A stretch of DNA of 64,000 nt from Vanilla planifolia (taxonomy: Eukaryota > Streptophyta > Magnoliopsida > Asparagales > Orchidaceae): NCBI GenBank assembly GCA_023846275.1, contig JAIUJO010000160.1, forward strand, positions 375,809 to 439,808, written 5' to 3'. The notes beneath the pieces are model-generated. The model was not told the origin of the DNA. It made no database searches and saw nothing but the letters and a program-made list of their open reading frames with translations. This document shows positions 28,216 through 40,256 of the stretch, in pieces (position 1 is the stretch's first letter; every line of letters begins with the position of its first letter). The position numbers were made by a program, and so were the translations under genes.

Positions 28216-28990
28216 GTTTAACTACCCAACTTCATCCAGTGGGAGCTCCAATGGCCTTGATTGGCTATTTGTTACATCTTATGGACTCCTCTTTCATGAG
28301 TTGGGTTAAAATAAATTTTCATGTACCATTGCAAAATGATCTCACCATTGGAATTGGTATTATTATTTGGTATGGCACGAGTAGGCCTATAATTATAATG
28401 AGAAAAACGTGGGTTTTAGGTGCAACTTTTTCCATTGACGCTATTGTCTTTCTTAAGGCAATGGAACACCTTGGAATGTTACTTCCTAATATCCAAGCAG
28501 TAGTGATTGAATTAGATTTTATTATAGCTATTATTGTAGTGTCCCAGTTACTTTTGTTTAAAGAGTATTGAGGTTCATATCATAGTGCTTTTATATATGT
28601 TTAGCATATGCAGTCTTTCAAATTTTCTCCCAAAAAGTGCCAAGGCAACAATGCTACAAGCTAGGTCATTTATGATGCATTATTGTATGCTTTTATTTCA
28701 AATTGGGAATTACCCCTTCAAAAACTACTTCAACTTGCTCTTCTTAATAATTTGAAGTTTTGACATCTTCAAACAAGGCATGATGTATGCTTCAATATTT
28801 CCTTATCAAGGAACCTAATGGCATAAACTTACAAAGACATAGTAGTATGATAGATTGGTGCGCTTCATGTAGGGGATGGTGTCGTATATATAGAAGGTGA
28901 CGTATGATTTGTTGGTCGATGACATAGGTGGCTGGAGGGGAAAATGAGGGTGGATGGAGGCAGCATTAGCAATGCTTGTTTCTGGCTAAT
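28216..28990 (+). pseudogene. 3' end of an old L1-like LINE (RNase H remnant), cut off by the array
   Basis: The open frame ending at 28,571 contains SWVKINFHVPLQNDLTIGIG, recognisable as the first strands of a plant LINE RNase H with His where the first catalytic Asp belongs. AMEHLGMLLPNIQAVVIELD follows, the Glu and second Asp region. Its first ~15 codons lie in the satellite array and are chance. Downstream words (AAAAAGTGCCAAGGCAACAA, GGGAATTACCCCTTC) match the tail of the same family after 36.6, 52.9 and 55.8 kb, showing one shared 3' end. The rest of the element upstream is missing because the satellite array begins at about 28,215. After the stop comes 3' non-coding sequence up to about 28,990, with no other gene seen. 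Confidence 0.7.
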
Positions 28991-29389
28991 GATAGTAGCT
29001 CACTGTATGGATAGTTTGGGCACCTTAATGTCTTACTCTAGTTCCAACAAATTTTGAGATATACCTAGAATTCATAATCCTCTTGGCACCTAGTGAGGAG
29101 CAGTGATCTATGACAAGAAATAAATCTTGCAAGATTTAAAAAAGTAAAAAAATGAAAGGATAGTATGGTACAAATATCCCCATAATGAATGGTTAGTGAT
29201 GATGTTTAGAGTCCAATTGGTGGTACTTCTAAACCTAATAGCCCCTTGGGTGAACATATTTGGGATTATCTTTGTGGTTTGAGCTATAATGAACATTGGT
29301 GATGGAGTTTAGAAAGCACATGAAGGAATTTAAGTCTATTAAAACTCATAACTAGATGAGCCTTGCTACAATGTGAATAATTTTGAGGA

Positions 29390-30960
29390 TGATGTGGGTG
29401 ATTCTTTTATGGCTACATGGTGCATCAATAGTGGAATTACACAGGATCCATGTACATGATACAAAGAGGAAAAACTAATTTCACCAAATAGTGAAATTGG
29501 TTTGAATAAACATAGAAAATTATATATCCAATCACAAAAGAAATCTCCATGTTGCAAAAGTGCTGATGTTAGTGATTTATGTGGCTTCACATAGCATTCT
29601 TATGGAAATGTTGTAGTGATCATGGAAGATAATTCTTAGAATGAGAAACTTGAATCACTTCACCCAATTAAAGTAACCTTTGAGAGGTGCTCAATAGAGG
29701 GAAAATGAGCATTATTAATTTGACATTGATGGGAGGTCCCCTCATTAACTACTCATAGTGACCAACCAATGTAGATGTCAAGATGCTAGCTAAAAAGGAT
29801 ACCTCTTTTATGACTAATGATGAAATACTACAACCAAATGAGGCATGTGAATGACAAACTCACTACCACCACTTAAACCTTATGGGTATAGTGGACAAAG
29901 ATTGTTTGTCATTTCAATGGATATACAAAATATTTCAATAAAGGTGTGGCCATTTGAAAGGATATTCATTCATGGACTTGATAGATGGGCATTTCGATCT
30001 ATACTTATATTCCATTTTAGATAGAGAATATGTTTATTTTTTAGTACCATGGTAAGTTACTGGCTTTGAATTAGGGTTATATGAGTGGACACCTAAATTT
30101 AAACCTAATACTTTAATGATTATGTGTGCTCCAATCTAGATTCATTTTCTTATTCTCTTATTATATAGAGACACAGAATCTATTCCACAGTGTCAAAGTA
30201 ATAAAAGATCCTCTTTTGATTGATGATTGAGAATTGATATGTAAAGGTCACTCCTTTGCTAAGGTGTCTATCAAAATGGTCTTTTAAAAACTGCATAGAA
30301 TAGGAATATTGATTAAAGGACCCTTGGGTTGCTCTTTTAAGAGGTTTGAGATTGAGGGATTATCCACTATTTGCTCATATGTGGCAAGGTGGGACATGCT
30401 TCTAGACCATACACACATTGTCAATGAATACTCATGGCTACTACTATTAATAGAAAGCCCTTTAAATAAAGAGTTGGATAAAATGGGGTGCCTATTTTGA
30501 CACTAGTGAGTACAAAGGATTATAAGAGGAGGAGACAAGGACTTGGACCTTGAATGGTAGTTTAACCAAAGAAAATGAGGCCAATTGACTCAATAAAGGG
30601 GAGAAGGATTGCAATAGGTAAAGATAAAAGTAGGCAGTATATGAGAAAACAAAACAAATATGTGGGTACAATGTAAATAATGGAAAGGGGTTGGTTCATT
30701 AATAGGCAATAAAAGTACAATGGAGGTTAAAGCTCAAATGGGTACAAAAGTAGAAAATTAAGAGAGAGGTTCAACCTATTACTAATAAAAAGAATAGTCA
30801 AACAAGCAGCATGGGAGCTGTGAAAGGTCCTATTGGTTCTTCACATAGTTGTAGAATTTGGAGACGCATGTAGAATTCTCATGCAATTTTAGTCCATCAA
30901 ATGAAGTGGTCCTACTTGGTGCCCAAGAAAAGGGTAAAAGCACATTTGAGTGAGTTTTTT
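29390..30960 (+). pseudogene. LINE copy 1 ORF1 remnant (DUF4283 and zinc-knuckle type)
   Basis: Plant L1 ORF1 proteins carry a DUF4283 domain and a CCHC knuckle and bind the element's RNA. Here about 30,090-30,180 reads FKPNTLMIMCAPI-stop-IHFLILLLYR, the WVRLPGLPLEYW-like core. At 30,342-30,407 RFEIEGLSTICSYVARWDML matches the YEGLP-ICFxCGRxGHxxxxC knuckle, with only the first Cys kept. The tail near 30,920-30,950 (LLGAQEKGKSTFE in one frame) matches LSAQERHKYTIE at the end of the ORF1 remnant of copy 2. The N-terminal part near 29,640-29,830 (DVKMLA, MTNDEI) matches 53,874-54,074. Frames change several times. The call rests on family pattern and agreement among the three copies. Confidence 0.55.
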
Positions 30961-31599
30961 TAAGGTAAGGAAAACAAAAAATTTATAAAAAGTTGGAGAA
31001 CTCTTAAGTAAATTAGAAAATCAAAATATAAATAGTTGTGGCAAGATAGGACAATATAGGATTATGTGGAGCATTAAGAATTTGTTTCACTTATCTAGGA
31101 AAATTAAATGATGACAATATAGCTATGTTATACTTTGAGATTACTTGTAAAGCATATTTTTGTTTTCTCATGGTTTTACTTTTTATGAATAAAAGATATT
31201 ATGATTGTGTCAGACAGGGACTAAGAGGTTGTTTACACTATTACTTTTGCTCTGGTTGTGTGAGACTTCATTTCACAAATTTCTAGATGTATTAGATTAC
31301 ATACATTGGGACTATTTTTTGATTAAGGATTAGGCTAGTGTTGAGCATGGCAACAACTACAAGGAGGGAGAAGCAAGATGGCTCTTATACTAGCTATGGT
31401 TATTAATAACTTTACAAATTTCTCCATTGTTCATAAAAGAAGTAAGAGTTAGAAAAGAAATAATGTGGAAATGCAATTATTGTGGCTATACTCAAAGAAG
31501 GTTGGTTGAAAAACTATTATCTACTATGGATTTGAAGCTATGATCTCAACATATTTTATAAGGACAAGTCAGCCAGCTTGTTTGGCTATTATTATATAA

Positions 31600-31715
31600 A
31601 CTACTATTATCATTTCTTGTATAGAAACAAATCTAAAATGCCCTAGGAGCCTAAAAAATAAGTCATTGCGAGAATTATCATGTAAACATCGAGCTTTATT
31701 TCTATCATTCTATTG
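31600..31715 (+). pseudogene. LINE copy 1 endonuclease start (remnant)
   Basis: One frame reads TIIISCIETNLKCPRSLKNK followed by SLRELSCKHRALFLSF. This fits the first strands of the apurinic-like LINE endonuclease, whose usual form is ISWNxRGLxxPxKxxxLRxLxxKxxPxILFLxET. Trp-Asn and the Arg-Gly pair are altered. It marks the start of ORF2, upstream of the polymerase remnant at 34.4 kb. The middle of the endonuclease between here and 32.8 kb could not be recognised. Confidence 0.4.
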
Positions 31716-32829
31716 TTCTAGGTAATAGTTATATGTTATGGTATTCTAACTTTGAGAAACAACTCCATATAATGGACATGTGTGAATTTTGTCTAAACAT
31801 TTATACAAGTGAGAGTTCCCCCCTTTGAGTTGTGCATATCGAAGGATCATGAGTATGTTATCATGATGATTAGCATCAATGGGGACTAGAGTCTTTGCTT
31901 GGTCTAAAATAATTTGCTCTTAAAAAAATGTTGACATAGCAATCTTGCCTATTATAATATGGTCAATAAAGTATTGACAGGGATTGGTTGAGTAGGAATT
32001 CATCAAAGTATGTTGAATCTATAGCAGGGAAGATGTTGCTTTACATATTTAACTTTACAGTTATCATAGGTTCAGTGATGTGTGCTTTTGCCTTCTCAAC
32101 ATCACATGACAGGAGACTCGAATTAACCATGTATAGATCAACCCCTCTAATTTACAATATTGGCTACTAGAAAATAAGTTTCTTGAAGATTTAGGAGGTT
32201 ACAAATAAATTAGTATTCAAAAATATTTAAGTAATGAGCACACTTTGAGTGTAGAAACTATTGATGTATTTGAAAAAGGTGACCTATTGGCCAGAGTCTA
32301 GGTGTGAGAGGATGTGTTTAGAGGTCGAATGTGCTAAATTTAGTCATGAGTACTATATTAGACTCTCTTATTTGTTCTATTTGAACTCAATATTATGCAA
32401 GGAAGGAAGTAAAGTACTTTCTTAAATGCTGGAACATGCTTGGTTGCTAGAATTTAACTTCTATTTTAGCTGTGGATTTGGAATATGTTGTAATAGGATA
32501 TAAGAATGGGTGCAATCATGAATATAAAAGTAATAGTAGATGTAAATAATCTATTCAAAAGTTGTTGGTACCTTAAATAAAAAAGTGAGGAATATGCAAT
32601 CAAACATGCTTGATAGGTGCAACCTTATTGTAATGTAGGTTGGGAAGTGGCATTGATGACTTGTGGCTATGGGTGTTTGGTACATCAGATGGTTTTCAAT
32701 TTTTATTTGATTATTAATATGACGGGATGGGTCATATGCTATCTTTTGATAGAGGATAGATGGGGTTTTCACATAGTTATCTAGGTTACTATATCATTGA
32801 CTATGAACTCTGGGAACTTTAGTTGGTAA

Positions 32830-34060
32830 AGCTTCTTGTATCAAAATTGTGTGACCAATTTTTTGAATTATCGTACGATTTATCATTAAATTTAGTGACA
32901 GCAGCTTCATTCTAACTTATCACACAACTAGATTTTTGTCTACCTTATCATTGAATCTTGTGACCCTTAATTATCTTATTTGAATCCTATGATTGAGATT
33001 AACTTTGACTTTATCATTGTTAAAATGAATAATTCATATCTCATCCTACATGATCAAATCGGCTAGATCAAATCCATCTTGATCTGACCAGCTATAACTC
33101 ATCTGCTTATTCACTATTAAATTTGACAATCTATATCTCTTTCATCAGGTCGACTTGCCTAATGACTAGTTACTGCGTTGGTGCATTAGCCATTTTGAAG
33201 AAATTATTTTAACTTGTCTGTAAATGCTTTTTAAGCTGTTTGGCTACATCTTTTCAAATAGCTTATTAACTTTCTAATAATTACAATTAAAATTTTTTTA
33301 TAAATACCTAATAAATATAAATATAATAATTAATGAACATGACCCAATCTCTGACATCTAGCTAAGTGCTTCTAAATATTTTACTGGTATAAATTCTACT
33401 AGTAGTAACTACAAGTTCTACTTAAATCAACAAATGTTTCCATCTAAGTCTTGCACATCTAAACCTTCAAAATCTCATTTCTCTTATAACATTTAAGTTT
33501 TTTTTTCCTTGTTCCATTAATCAACAAGCATAAATGATTCTACATATTTAAAAAAATCCATCTTGATGCATTTTTCTTTTTCTCTTGGTCTAGCGCCGAC
33601 ATTTGTGAAACTCTGAGATTGAGCTTGTAAAAGTCAGGGTTATAGTTGAACCTGTGAAAGTTTTAGGATGAGGTAAACCTTAAGAAAAAATCTCGAGTTG
33701 TAGGCTTTTTTTATTGTATTTTTTCTTGTCCTTATTAGAGGTGGACCAAAGATTCTAATTTGATTTAAACTACCTAAACATTTTGGTGTCTCATTCTAAT
33801 TTTTATGTTCATGTTTTATAATATTAAAGAGATATTATATATATATAAAATTAAATTTTTTTATAAACATAATGTTTTTTGAGAAAAACATATGTTTAGA
33901 ATAATAAAACTTATTTTAAACACCATAATTCACTCTCTTGTTGTAAGATTTGTAAAAATTTTTTACTTAAAAATGGAGTGTAACAAAACTTCATAACATT
34001 TTAAGTAATCCTTGTTAATATGGTTAGGAAATCCATGAGCTTCAACTTAAATAACCGATG
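32830..34060. mobile_element. Probable LTR fossil (Ty1/copia-like) inserted in LINE copy 1
   Basis: LINE copy 1 loses similarity to copy 2 at about 32.83 kb and regains it at about 34.06-34.08 kb, so this 1.2-kb stretch is foreign. Its second half resembles the transcribed end of a plant copia LTR: AACCTGTGAAAGTTTTAGGA, then AAAAAATCTCGAGTTGTAGG, a TTTTTTATTGTATTTTTTC stretch, and AACACCATAATTCACTCTC near 33,937, similar to the AACACCTATTCACCCCCTC words often seen at copia LTR ends. No second LTR or internal region is next to it, so it may be a solo LTR. It is old and broken. Family assignment is tentative and rests on memory of such LTR ends. Confidence 0.35.
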
Positions 34061-34379
34061 AACAACTTAACTAAGTCAAAACATTATCGTTTAGCAGAAT
34101 GTATTGCTTCCTATCACACAACCTTAGCTTTAGAAGAAGCATAGTGGTGATAGTGTGCTAAGCTTAATTAAGCCCCACTTTGGGACCAAAACATTCATTT
34201 TTTTAGGTGGCATCTACCTCTTCCTCCAAGAAAAACTATGACCACAAACATAAAAATTATGTAAGGAAACTAATGGCCTCCCTAATAGAGAATAAATAAA
34301 TTTCATCTAGTATTTAAATAAGAAGAAGTGTAGTCAAGAGTGTGAGCCTCCTCTACCCTTCTAACCTTATAAAACTATT

Positions 34380-35165
34380 GATAATGAACATGCGGCTACA
34401 CCTGTATCTCCAACTAGTTTTGACGGGATCAAATTTATGGTAACGTCTATCAAAAGAAATAAATCCCTTGGGATGGATGTCTTCTCATTTGAGTTTGTGC
34501 ATGGTTATCAAAAGATCACAATAATGGGCATTATTATAATAATAAAATAATTCTTTAAAGATAGATTTATTTCAAAAGGATGGAAAAATACACTTATCAT
34601 ACTTGTCTCTAAAGCACAAAGAACATCCAAACTTGAGCAATTTGTTCTAAAGTGGTGACCAAAACTTTTGTGGCTATACCAAAGGTGGGGCATCCTAAGA
34701 TCACTACTTAAGAGCAAGTTGTTCTTGTGCTAAGACATGGTATATCTAATAATATTCTTTTGGAATAGGAAATCACTACCCATTTGCACCATTTCACCTC
34801 CAAAGAAGGCCTGATCGAACTAAAATTAAATATGAATAAGGCTTATGGAAAAATAAAGTAGAAATTTGTGAGTGATATGATTAAGCATTTATGGTTCCTT
34901 ACTCTTTGATGTGATTGTATTAATGCCTATTTCAATGCACGAAGATTTTGGATTATGTTTAATGATATCCATCTACCATGGATGAAAGCTACTTAAGGTC
35001 ATAAATAAAGACATCCTCTCTCACCATACCTCTTTACTATTTTGTTAGAGTACCTCCCATAGATTATTTAGGGTTAGCATGATCATGCTACCTCTATTTG
35101 GTTTAAGATTGACCTTTCTTCCCACATGATTACCCACCTCTTATATTTTGATGAAATCATGATTT
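34380..35165 (+). pseudogene. LINE copy 1 reverse transcriptase remnant
   Basis: From about 34,400 one frame gives VTSIKRNKSLGMDVFSFEFV, the region just before the polymerase fingers. In another frame, 34,817-34,849 reads ELKLNMNKAYG (normally LKLDMxKAYD), 34,961-35,060 reads NDIHLPWMKAT with stops and then PLSPYLFTILLEYL (RGLRQGDPLSP box), and 35,135-35,164 reads HLLYFDEIMI, the HLLYADD active-site box with YFDE instead of YADD. Order and spacing are those of a plant L1 polymerase. The first aspartate of the palm is Asn and the YADD box is altered, so it is inactive. The two stops in the RGLRQG region and the frame changes before 34.8 kb agree. Confidence 0.85.
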
Positions 35166-35599
35166 AAATGCTTATAGCTTGTGCTACAATGAAGAAATTA
35201 TGGAGCAGTATGGGCATCACTTATATCAGATAACAAACTTAAACAAATCAAGTTTGTTATTTACCAAGGCAATGCACTACAAGTTTAAGAAAAACTAAAC
35301 ATACATCAAGCCACTCAATTGAAATATCAAAGAATAGAAATTGTAATAACCAAACTTTAGAAAAAAAAGCTTTAATTTCATTTTTAATCATGTTGAAAAC
35401 AATGTCAGGATGGGTTATAAGGCTACTATGCTAGTCCATAATGTCATGATTAACACAATGCTTGCTGCTATTCCTTCTTATTACTTAGCTAACACATTAA
35501 TTTCTAGCTATAGTATTGTAGTGTAGAAGAAATTATTCTCATCACTTGTGCTAAAGTTAAAGTGATAATGGCATAATATGTTATTCCTATTAGAAAATT

Positions 35600-36575
35600 G
35601 TAACTCTATATAAGGATTATAGAGGACTCAGTGTTCACAGTTTGTTGACTTGATAGTCAGTGTTTATTGTAAAAAGCAATAAGTGAGTTATTTCTCTGGA
35701 AGACTATTTGTGTGTTTAATCCCTCATGTACAAACGCTTAATGACAAATAATAATTTTCATTTTCCTCTTAGATCATCTCATACAAGTAAGTTACTCAAA
35801 TTGAAATGCTCTGTACAATAAACAATGCGGTTTGGTAAAATATTGTTGGTAATTATTTTTTCATTTTTGTTGGATAATTGTCTTTGCATCCTTCTTATTG
35901 TCAGTTGACCAACTAATCATAACATTGATGTGGAGAATCCAAAATTTGTAGCAAAGCTAATTAAGGGGTAAGGTGTTTGGAATCATAAACAGTTTCAGAA
36001 ATTATTCCTAGCTTATTTGCTATTTTAGATTATATAATGTCCTTCGGCTAAATTTGTGGAAAAAACTATAGAGACGTTAACTTTTTTTTCGAGCTCCTTA
36101 ACTAGATATTTATGAATGCATGAGTGGCTACAAGCTCTAAAGTAGATAACTATGCTACTTTATCATTAGTCCTTTTTAGTGTGGTAAGAATTTGTAGGAA
36201 CATATGGAAAAGGTATTTAATTAAATTACACTACAAAGGAGTACTCACATTAAAGCTAATACTTGGTACAACTCTGCAATCATGTGAAAAAAGAGTTGTG
36301 GAGTCCTTAGTGAGGCATTTATTACCACTTATTGGAGTCTTCCTCCAGTTAGTTGGATTAAGTTCAATTGCAACATAGTTGTGCAAGATGACTTGAATAC
36401 TAGAATTGGTATTATTGCCTGTGATGACATAAGTAAAATTGTTAACTTGTTAGCTTCTATCAAGCAAATTATTGCTATTACTGAATCAATGGAATTGAAA
36501 ATTTTAATTCCTAAAGTGAAGGTATTGTTGTTTGAATTAGATTCAACTATAGTTAATATTATAGTTAATTAGTAA
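35600..36575 (+). pseudogene. LINE copy 1 connector and RNase H remnant
   Basis: Near 35,615 one frame reads DYRGLSVHSLLT, the GGLGLRxLxxWN connector motif, followed by LWKTICVF. At 36,354-36,380 and on to 36,572 an open frame reads WIKFNCN, then QDDLNTRIGIIACDD, then ITESMELKILIPKVKVLLFE and LDSTIV: the RNase H strands with Asn in place of the first catalytic Asp but with the Glu and the second Asp kept. A separate short open frame at 36,124-36,378 is the linker before RNase H read in another frame. After the TAG at 36,570 the tail shares ACTTTTGTGTGATTTTTGTT and AAAGTGCCAAGGAAATAGTG words with the other copies. This part belongs to the block repeated at 55.3 kb. Confidence 0.75.
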
Positions 36576-37214
36576 GGTTTGTTTAAAACAAACAGTACTA
36601 CCTACCATAATGCCATTGGCATATGTCTAGAATGCAAAGCTGAAGAAACTACCTTACCTAAAGTGCCAAGGAAATAGTGCAAACAAACTAGATTGCTCAT
36701 CACACACTTTTGTGTGATTTTTGTTTGAGAGTTGGGAATAGTCCTTCCCCAAATCTCTTCAAACTTTGTTTTTTTAATGATTTTATGTATGGACCTCCTT
36801 AAGGAGAGTATGATTTAGGCTTTGATCGTTACTTTATGAAGGAACCCCAAAGAATTAATTTCCTATGATGTGATGATAGAATCCAAATAGTAACTATTGC
36901 TTATCATTGTTTTAGCATCATTTCAGGTGGACATAAGGATGAGATTTGATTGTTTTTAGGGTCAAACCATTTATTCTTGATTAATAAAAACATCCTTGGA
37001 AAATGCTTTCATCGTGGTTTATCTTTCATATATTTAAGAATTTCTACCCTCTAACCAATGTGAATGCTCATGACATTCACTCAAAATCATTATTATGATC
37101 ATAAATGGCCAACATAATAGAGCAAAATCCTATGATGTTATCCCACACTAATCTATCTAGAGCATGGGCTTGCATTGAGGTCTATTTTCTTCAATGTAAT
37201 AATGTTAAAGGAGT

Positions 37215-37715
37215 GACTTAGCCAGCTAAAGGCTAGTCCACATCATTGACAAAAACATTTACGGCAGGTGGTGCACCCGAAAGGCAAATCAACTAGCAGA
37301 AAGCAAGGTCCATTTATCACCATTTAAACTACAAATAACTTAAATATATACTATTTAAGCTAGACTATACCATGTATACTAGCACTAAACTTTCCTTGTA
37401 ATCGATCCTCATTAAGGGAATTTAGAAAGTACTCATTCCAATTATCAAACTTTTGGAGCTTTAATATTTCTTTTTATAATTAGTCACCTTCTGTCAGGAT
37501 TTGTTAATTTGTGTCCTTACTACTTCCATAGAAGTTGCAGCTATCTCTCAGGCTCCCTCTTTTAAAATCAAATTTGAATTCTCTATCACACTTTACCACC
37601 ATGGTAAGCCATATCCATAAAATGAAAGTTGATATGGAAGAAATGTAAATGATGTATCGTCTGTACGGAGGTCATGCAATCCACGAAGTTTATCAAGAAA
37701 TGTTAGGGGAGCTAT
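37215..37715. other. ~500-bp insertion present only in block X copy 1
   Basis: Copy 2 passes directly from CAAAGTAATCATGAAATGTC to TTGTCCTTTTGTTTAATAAA (about 56,318-56,375). In copy 1 the matching flanks (CAATGTAATAATGTTAAAGG and CTCTTTTACCTTTTTCAGAT) are about 500 bp apart. The extra DNA has no inverted ends or coding sign that I can see. It may be a small element or a loss in copy 2. Confidence 0.5.
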
Positions 37716-39339
37716 GTGAAAGCCCTCTTTTACCTTTTTCAGATAAATGCATTCCTTCAAAAACTTTGGGTTTGGTGCATGTAATAGCACTATAAAGGAA
37801 ATGTTATCTGAGTAGCATGTATCATCAAGCAAACAACAATTATTTTAATAAGCCATTCATAGTTTCATAGTCTAAATATTAATATTTCAAAACTTACACA
37901 TGCTTGGCTTAATCATTGTGAAAAAAATTATGATTATTGGCATGAACAACTAGCTAGCAATGCAAAAAAAAGTGTTTGGTAGCACCCCATGCGATTATTG
38001 ACATGGTCAACATGTCTGGTGTTACTCCTCAAAGGGAGAGCAAATTATCCCAAATTGGGACACCATACCTTCAATTTTGAAAAGTTATTATTTGACAAAC
38101 CATTCATGGACAACAACCCTCCTTTTTAGAGAATGAAGACCAAAATGAGTCATATCTAAGACCATGCCAACATGAATATAAGGAACATATGAACTTCCCC
38201 CATAAGGATGTGCAATTACATGACAAAGCCCTACACATAATGACAAACCACACAACGAGTTAGCGAAGACATAAGAAGGTAGCACCACGAAAAGAAAGCA
38301 CAAAGGGTCTAATTAAGCATGAAGCTCTTGGCTAGGACCCACATGGCATAAGGATCAACATGCCTTAGAAAAATGACATAGGCATAAAACTGATCTGAAA
38401 CAACATGCACTGATCAAAAAACAATTAAAATGGGTGAAAAAAGTATTGCTTATTCTAAATTGAAGATGTAGAGCATGACTCATGTAACTACAAAAGGTTT
38501 TGTCTAAGAACAAGAAAAAGAAAGCAAGCAAATTGCATACTTAAAACTTTGCCAACCACCAAGAAACATCATTTCAATCACTTAAAAAAGCTTGTAACTC
38601 TAAAACTAATAAGTAGCACTTGTTCGGCCACTTATGCCACATGCATAGGAACACAACTTATAGGTGAGGCTTGACACCATGTACCATATCCTGCTCAACA
38701 AACACATGGTTGACTGCATTTTGCATGACAAAGTTTCGCTAAGGCATGGTCAAACATGACGTGAAATAATGAGTAGAATGGCAAGACAGGGTTGATAATT
38801 CCACATCATACTAAGTTAAGTACCAAATTGAGGGACACCTCATTTCTACATTAATAGTTCCAAGTGTTGAAAATAGTTAAAAATAGTTATGCCTTTCAGG
38901 AACAAAATGATGTGTATGAAGATATCCTCCACACTAACCAAAAGGGCGTTGCCCACATGTCACAACCATGAAGAATAGGGGCATAGACAGGAGGGAGACC
39001 GTAGAGCATGCCATGGTAGCACAAAGCTTTCAGTACAACATAGGAAAAATTACACATCATAATGCCCTATGAAGAGGGTAAAGTGTGGAACCTAAAATAA
39101 GAACAATGACAAGTCTTCCAATAGGGCATCATGTTATCCATGCAATAAACACCCACAGTGCTAGCAATTCAAAAAAAGTTACACATTGTGAGCCCCACTC
39201 GCCATGGCATTAGTTGTCGTAGCGCACAAGCAAGCTGGCTTCCTTTTGCATGAACAATGTTGTAGTGTACCAAGTGCTTCGCCTCATGTGTAGTAGTGGT
39301 AGACCATCAGAGTGGAAACCTAACATGCACAAATTGTAG

Positions 39340-39800
39340 CACATATTGGACCATCCAACTCTCGCTTCATTATGGGTTACATATTGCTACACATAGCCCC
39401 TTGTTGATTTCATATTTGTAAAACTTATACCAAGAGGGTAAGTCTCCAAATATGGAATCAACCTTATCCTTATGTTTATAGCTTACTACATAAAGTCTCT
39501 AAAATGAAGTTACACTTCATTTGACCAACAAGGCCACATGCAAAAGATGGACAAATGTAGATGTGGACTGCCAACCACACATGAGTGTAGTGTTGCAACA
39601 TGCTGAATGCTCTATCATAAGCACAACTACCTTAACTTATGGGTTGGGCCATAGCCACACATGTGCAAACCCTAGTGCATATTACACCATCTAACTTATG
39701 CTTCACCAAGGGCCACTTTGTCCTGCACATTACCCCTTGTAGATTGTAATTTGAACAATTCCATCAAGGAAGAATGTAAGTCCGCCCAAAAGAGTGACTC
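39340..39800. repeat. ~325-bp internal tandem duplication in block X copy 1
   Basis: The run near 39,340-39,460 (CCATCCAACTCTCGCTTC, then TTGCTACACATAGCCCCTTG, then AGAGGGTAAGTCTCC) recurs near 39,665-39,790 as CCATCTAACTTATGCTTCAC, CTGCACATTACCCCTTGTAG and GAAGAATGTAAGTCCGCC. Copy 2 has the same pair near 58,145-58,250 and 58,480-58,600, so the duplication is older than the large block duplication. Confidence 0.65.
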
Positions 39801-40122
39801 CATAACCATACCTAAGGAATGACAAGTGATGAATAGGGTACAAAATGTGAAAGTTGTGGCCTAAATATAGAATTTCAATAGGTATCTCCTTAATAATGTA
39901 TGCGAGCATGAGAGCAAAATTTTGAATTTGATGTGACATATTTGGGTTATGAGGATCAATTATGGTGACATAAGCATTCGGTGTTAGTGGATCATCACAA
40001 TTTGTATGAAGGCTAAAGTGTTAGAATTCTTATATTACACCAACTAACATCCTGATGGGCAATATGAGGCATTTCAACATTTCACATAGGCAAGCCTCCA
40101 AGGGAGATGATGTGAATCTTGT

Positions 40123-40256
40123 AGTATCATATAAAGTATCATATAAAGTACCACATGAAGAACTACATGAAGTATCACAATAATTAGAGCAAGTATAGTA
40201 AGCGAGCATGTTGTGTAAGTAAGCAAGTGAACAAGTCTATAAGTAAGCAAGTGAGT
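40123..40256. repeat. Short tandem words (AGTATCATATAA and AAGTAAGCAAGTG)
   Basis: Here AGTATCATATAA is repeated (40,123-40,150), then CACATGAAG and TACATGAAG words, and then AAGTAAGCAAGTG twice (40,217-40,255). The matching place in copy 2 (58,925-59,080) has longer runs of AGCAAGTG and AAGTAAGC, so this spot has expanded differently in the two copies. Confidence 0.7.

Larger units (their letters stand above)
29000..36980 (+). mobile_element. Decayed near full-length L1-like LINE, copy 1
   Basis: A long plus-strand run of remnants stands in the order of a plant L1: ORF1 (about 29.4-31.0 kb), endonuclease start (31.6 kb), reverse transcriptase (34.4-35.2 kb), connector (35.6 kb) and RNase H (36.35-36.57 kb). 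The sequence lines up with copy 2 (46.2-53.2 kb) at many points, for example GATTTTGGATTATGTTTAAT before the NG-I/L-H-L box of the polymerase. Stops and frame changes are many in every domain, so it is very old. It is broken by foreign DNA at about 32.83-34.06 kb, after which LINE sequence resumes at a point matching 50,330 of copy 2. Outer limits are estimated from where copies stop matching; no poly(A) tail or target duplication was seen. Confidence 0.7.

Noticed and set aside
29108-29590. Minus-strand frames of 62 and 74 codons at 29.1-29.6 kb
   Set aside because: They oppose the ORF1 side of the LINE, and no equivalent is open in copies 2 or 3.
36694-36711. ATCACAC...GTGTGAT hairpin in the LINE tail, possibly a 3' stem-loop bound by LINE reverse transcriptase
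   Set aside because: It is seen at 36.7 kb but is weakened or lost in the copies at 28.7, 52.9 and 55.8 kb. It lies in what was probably the coding end, so it is likely chance.
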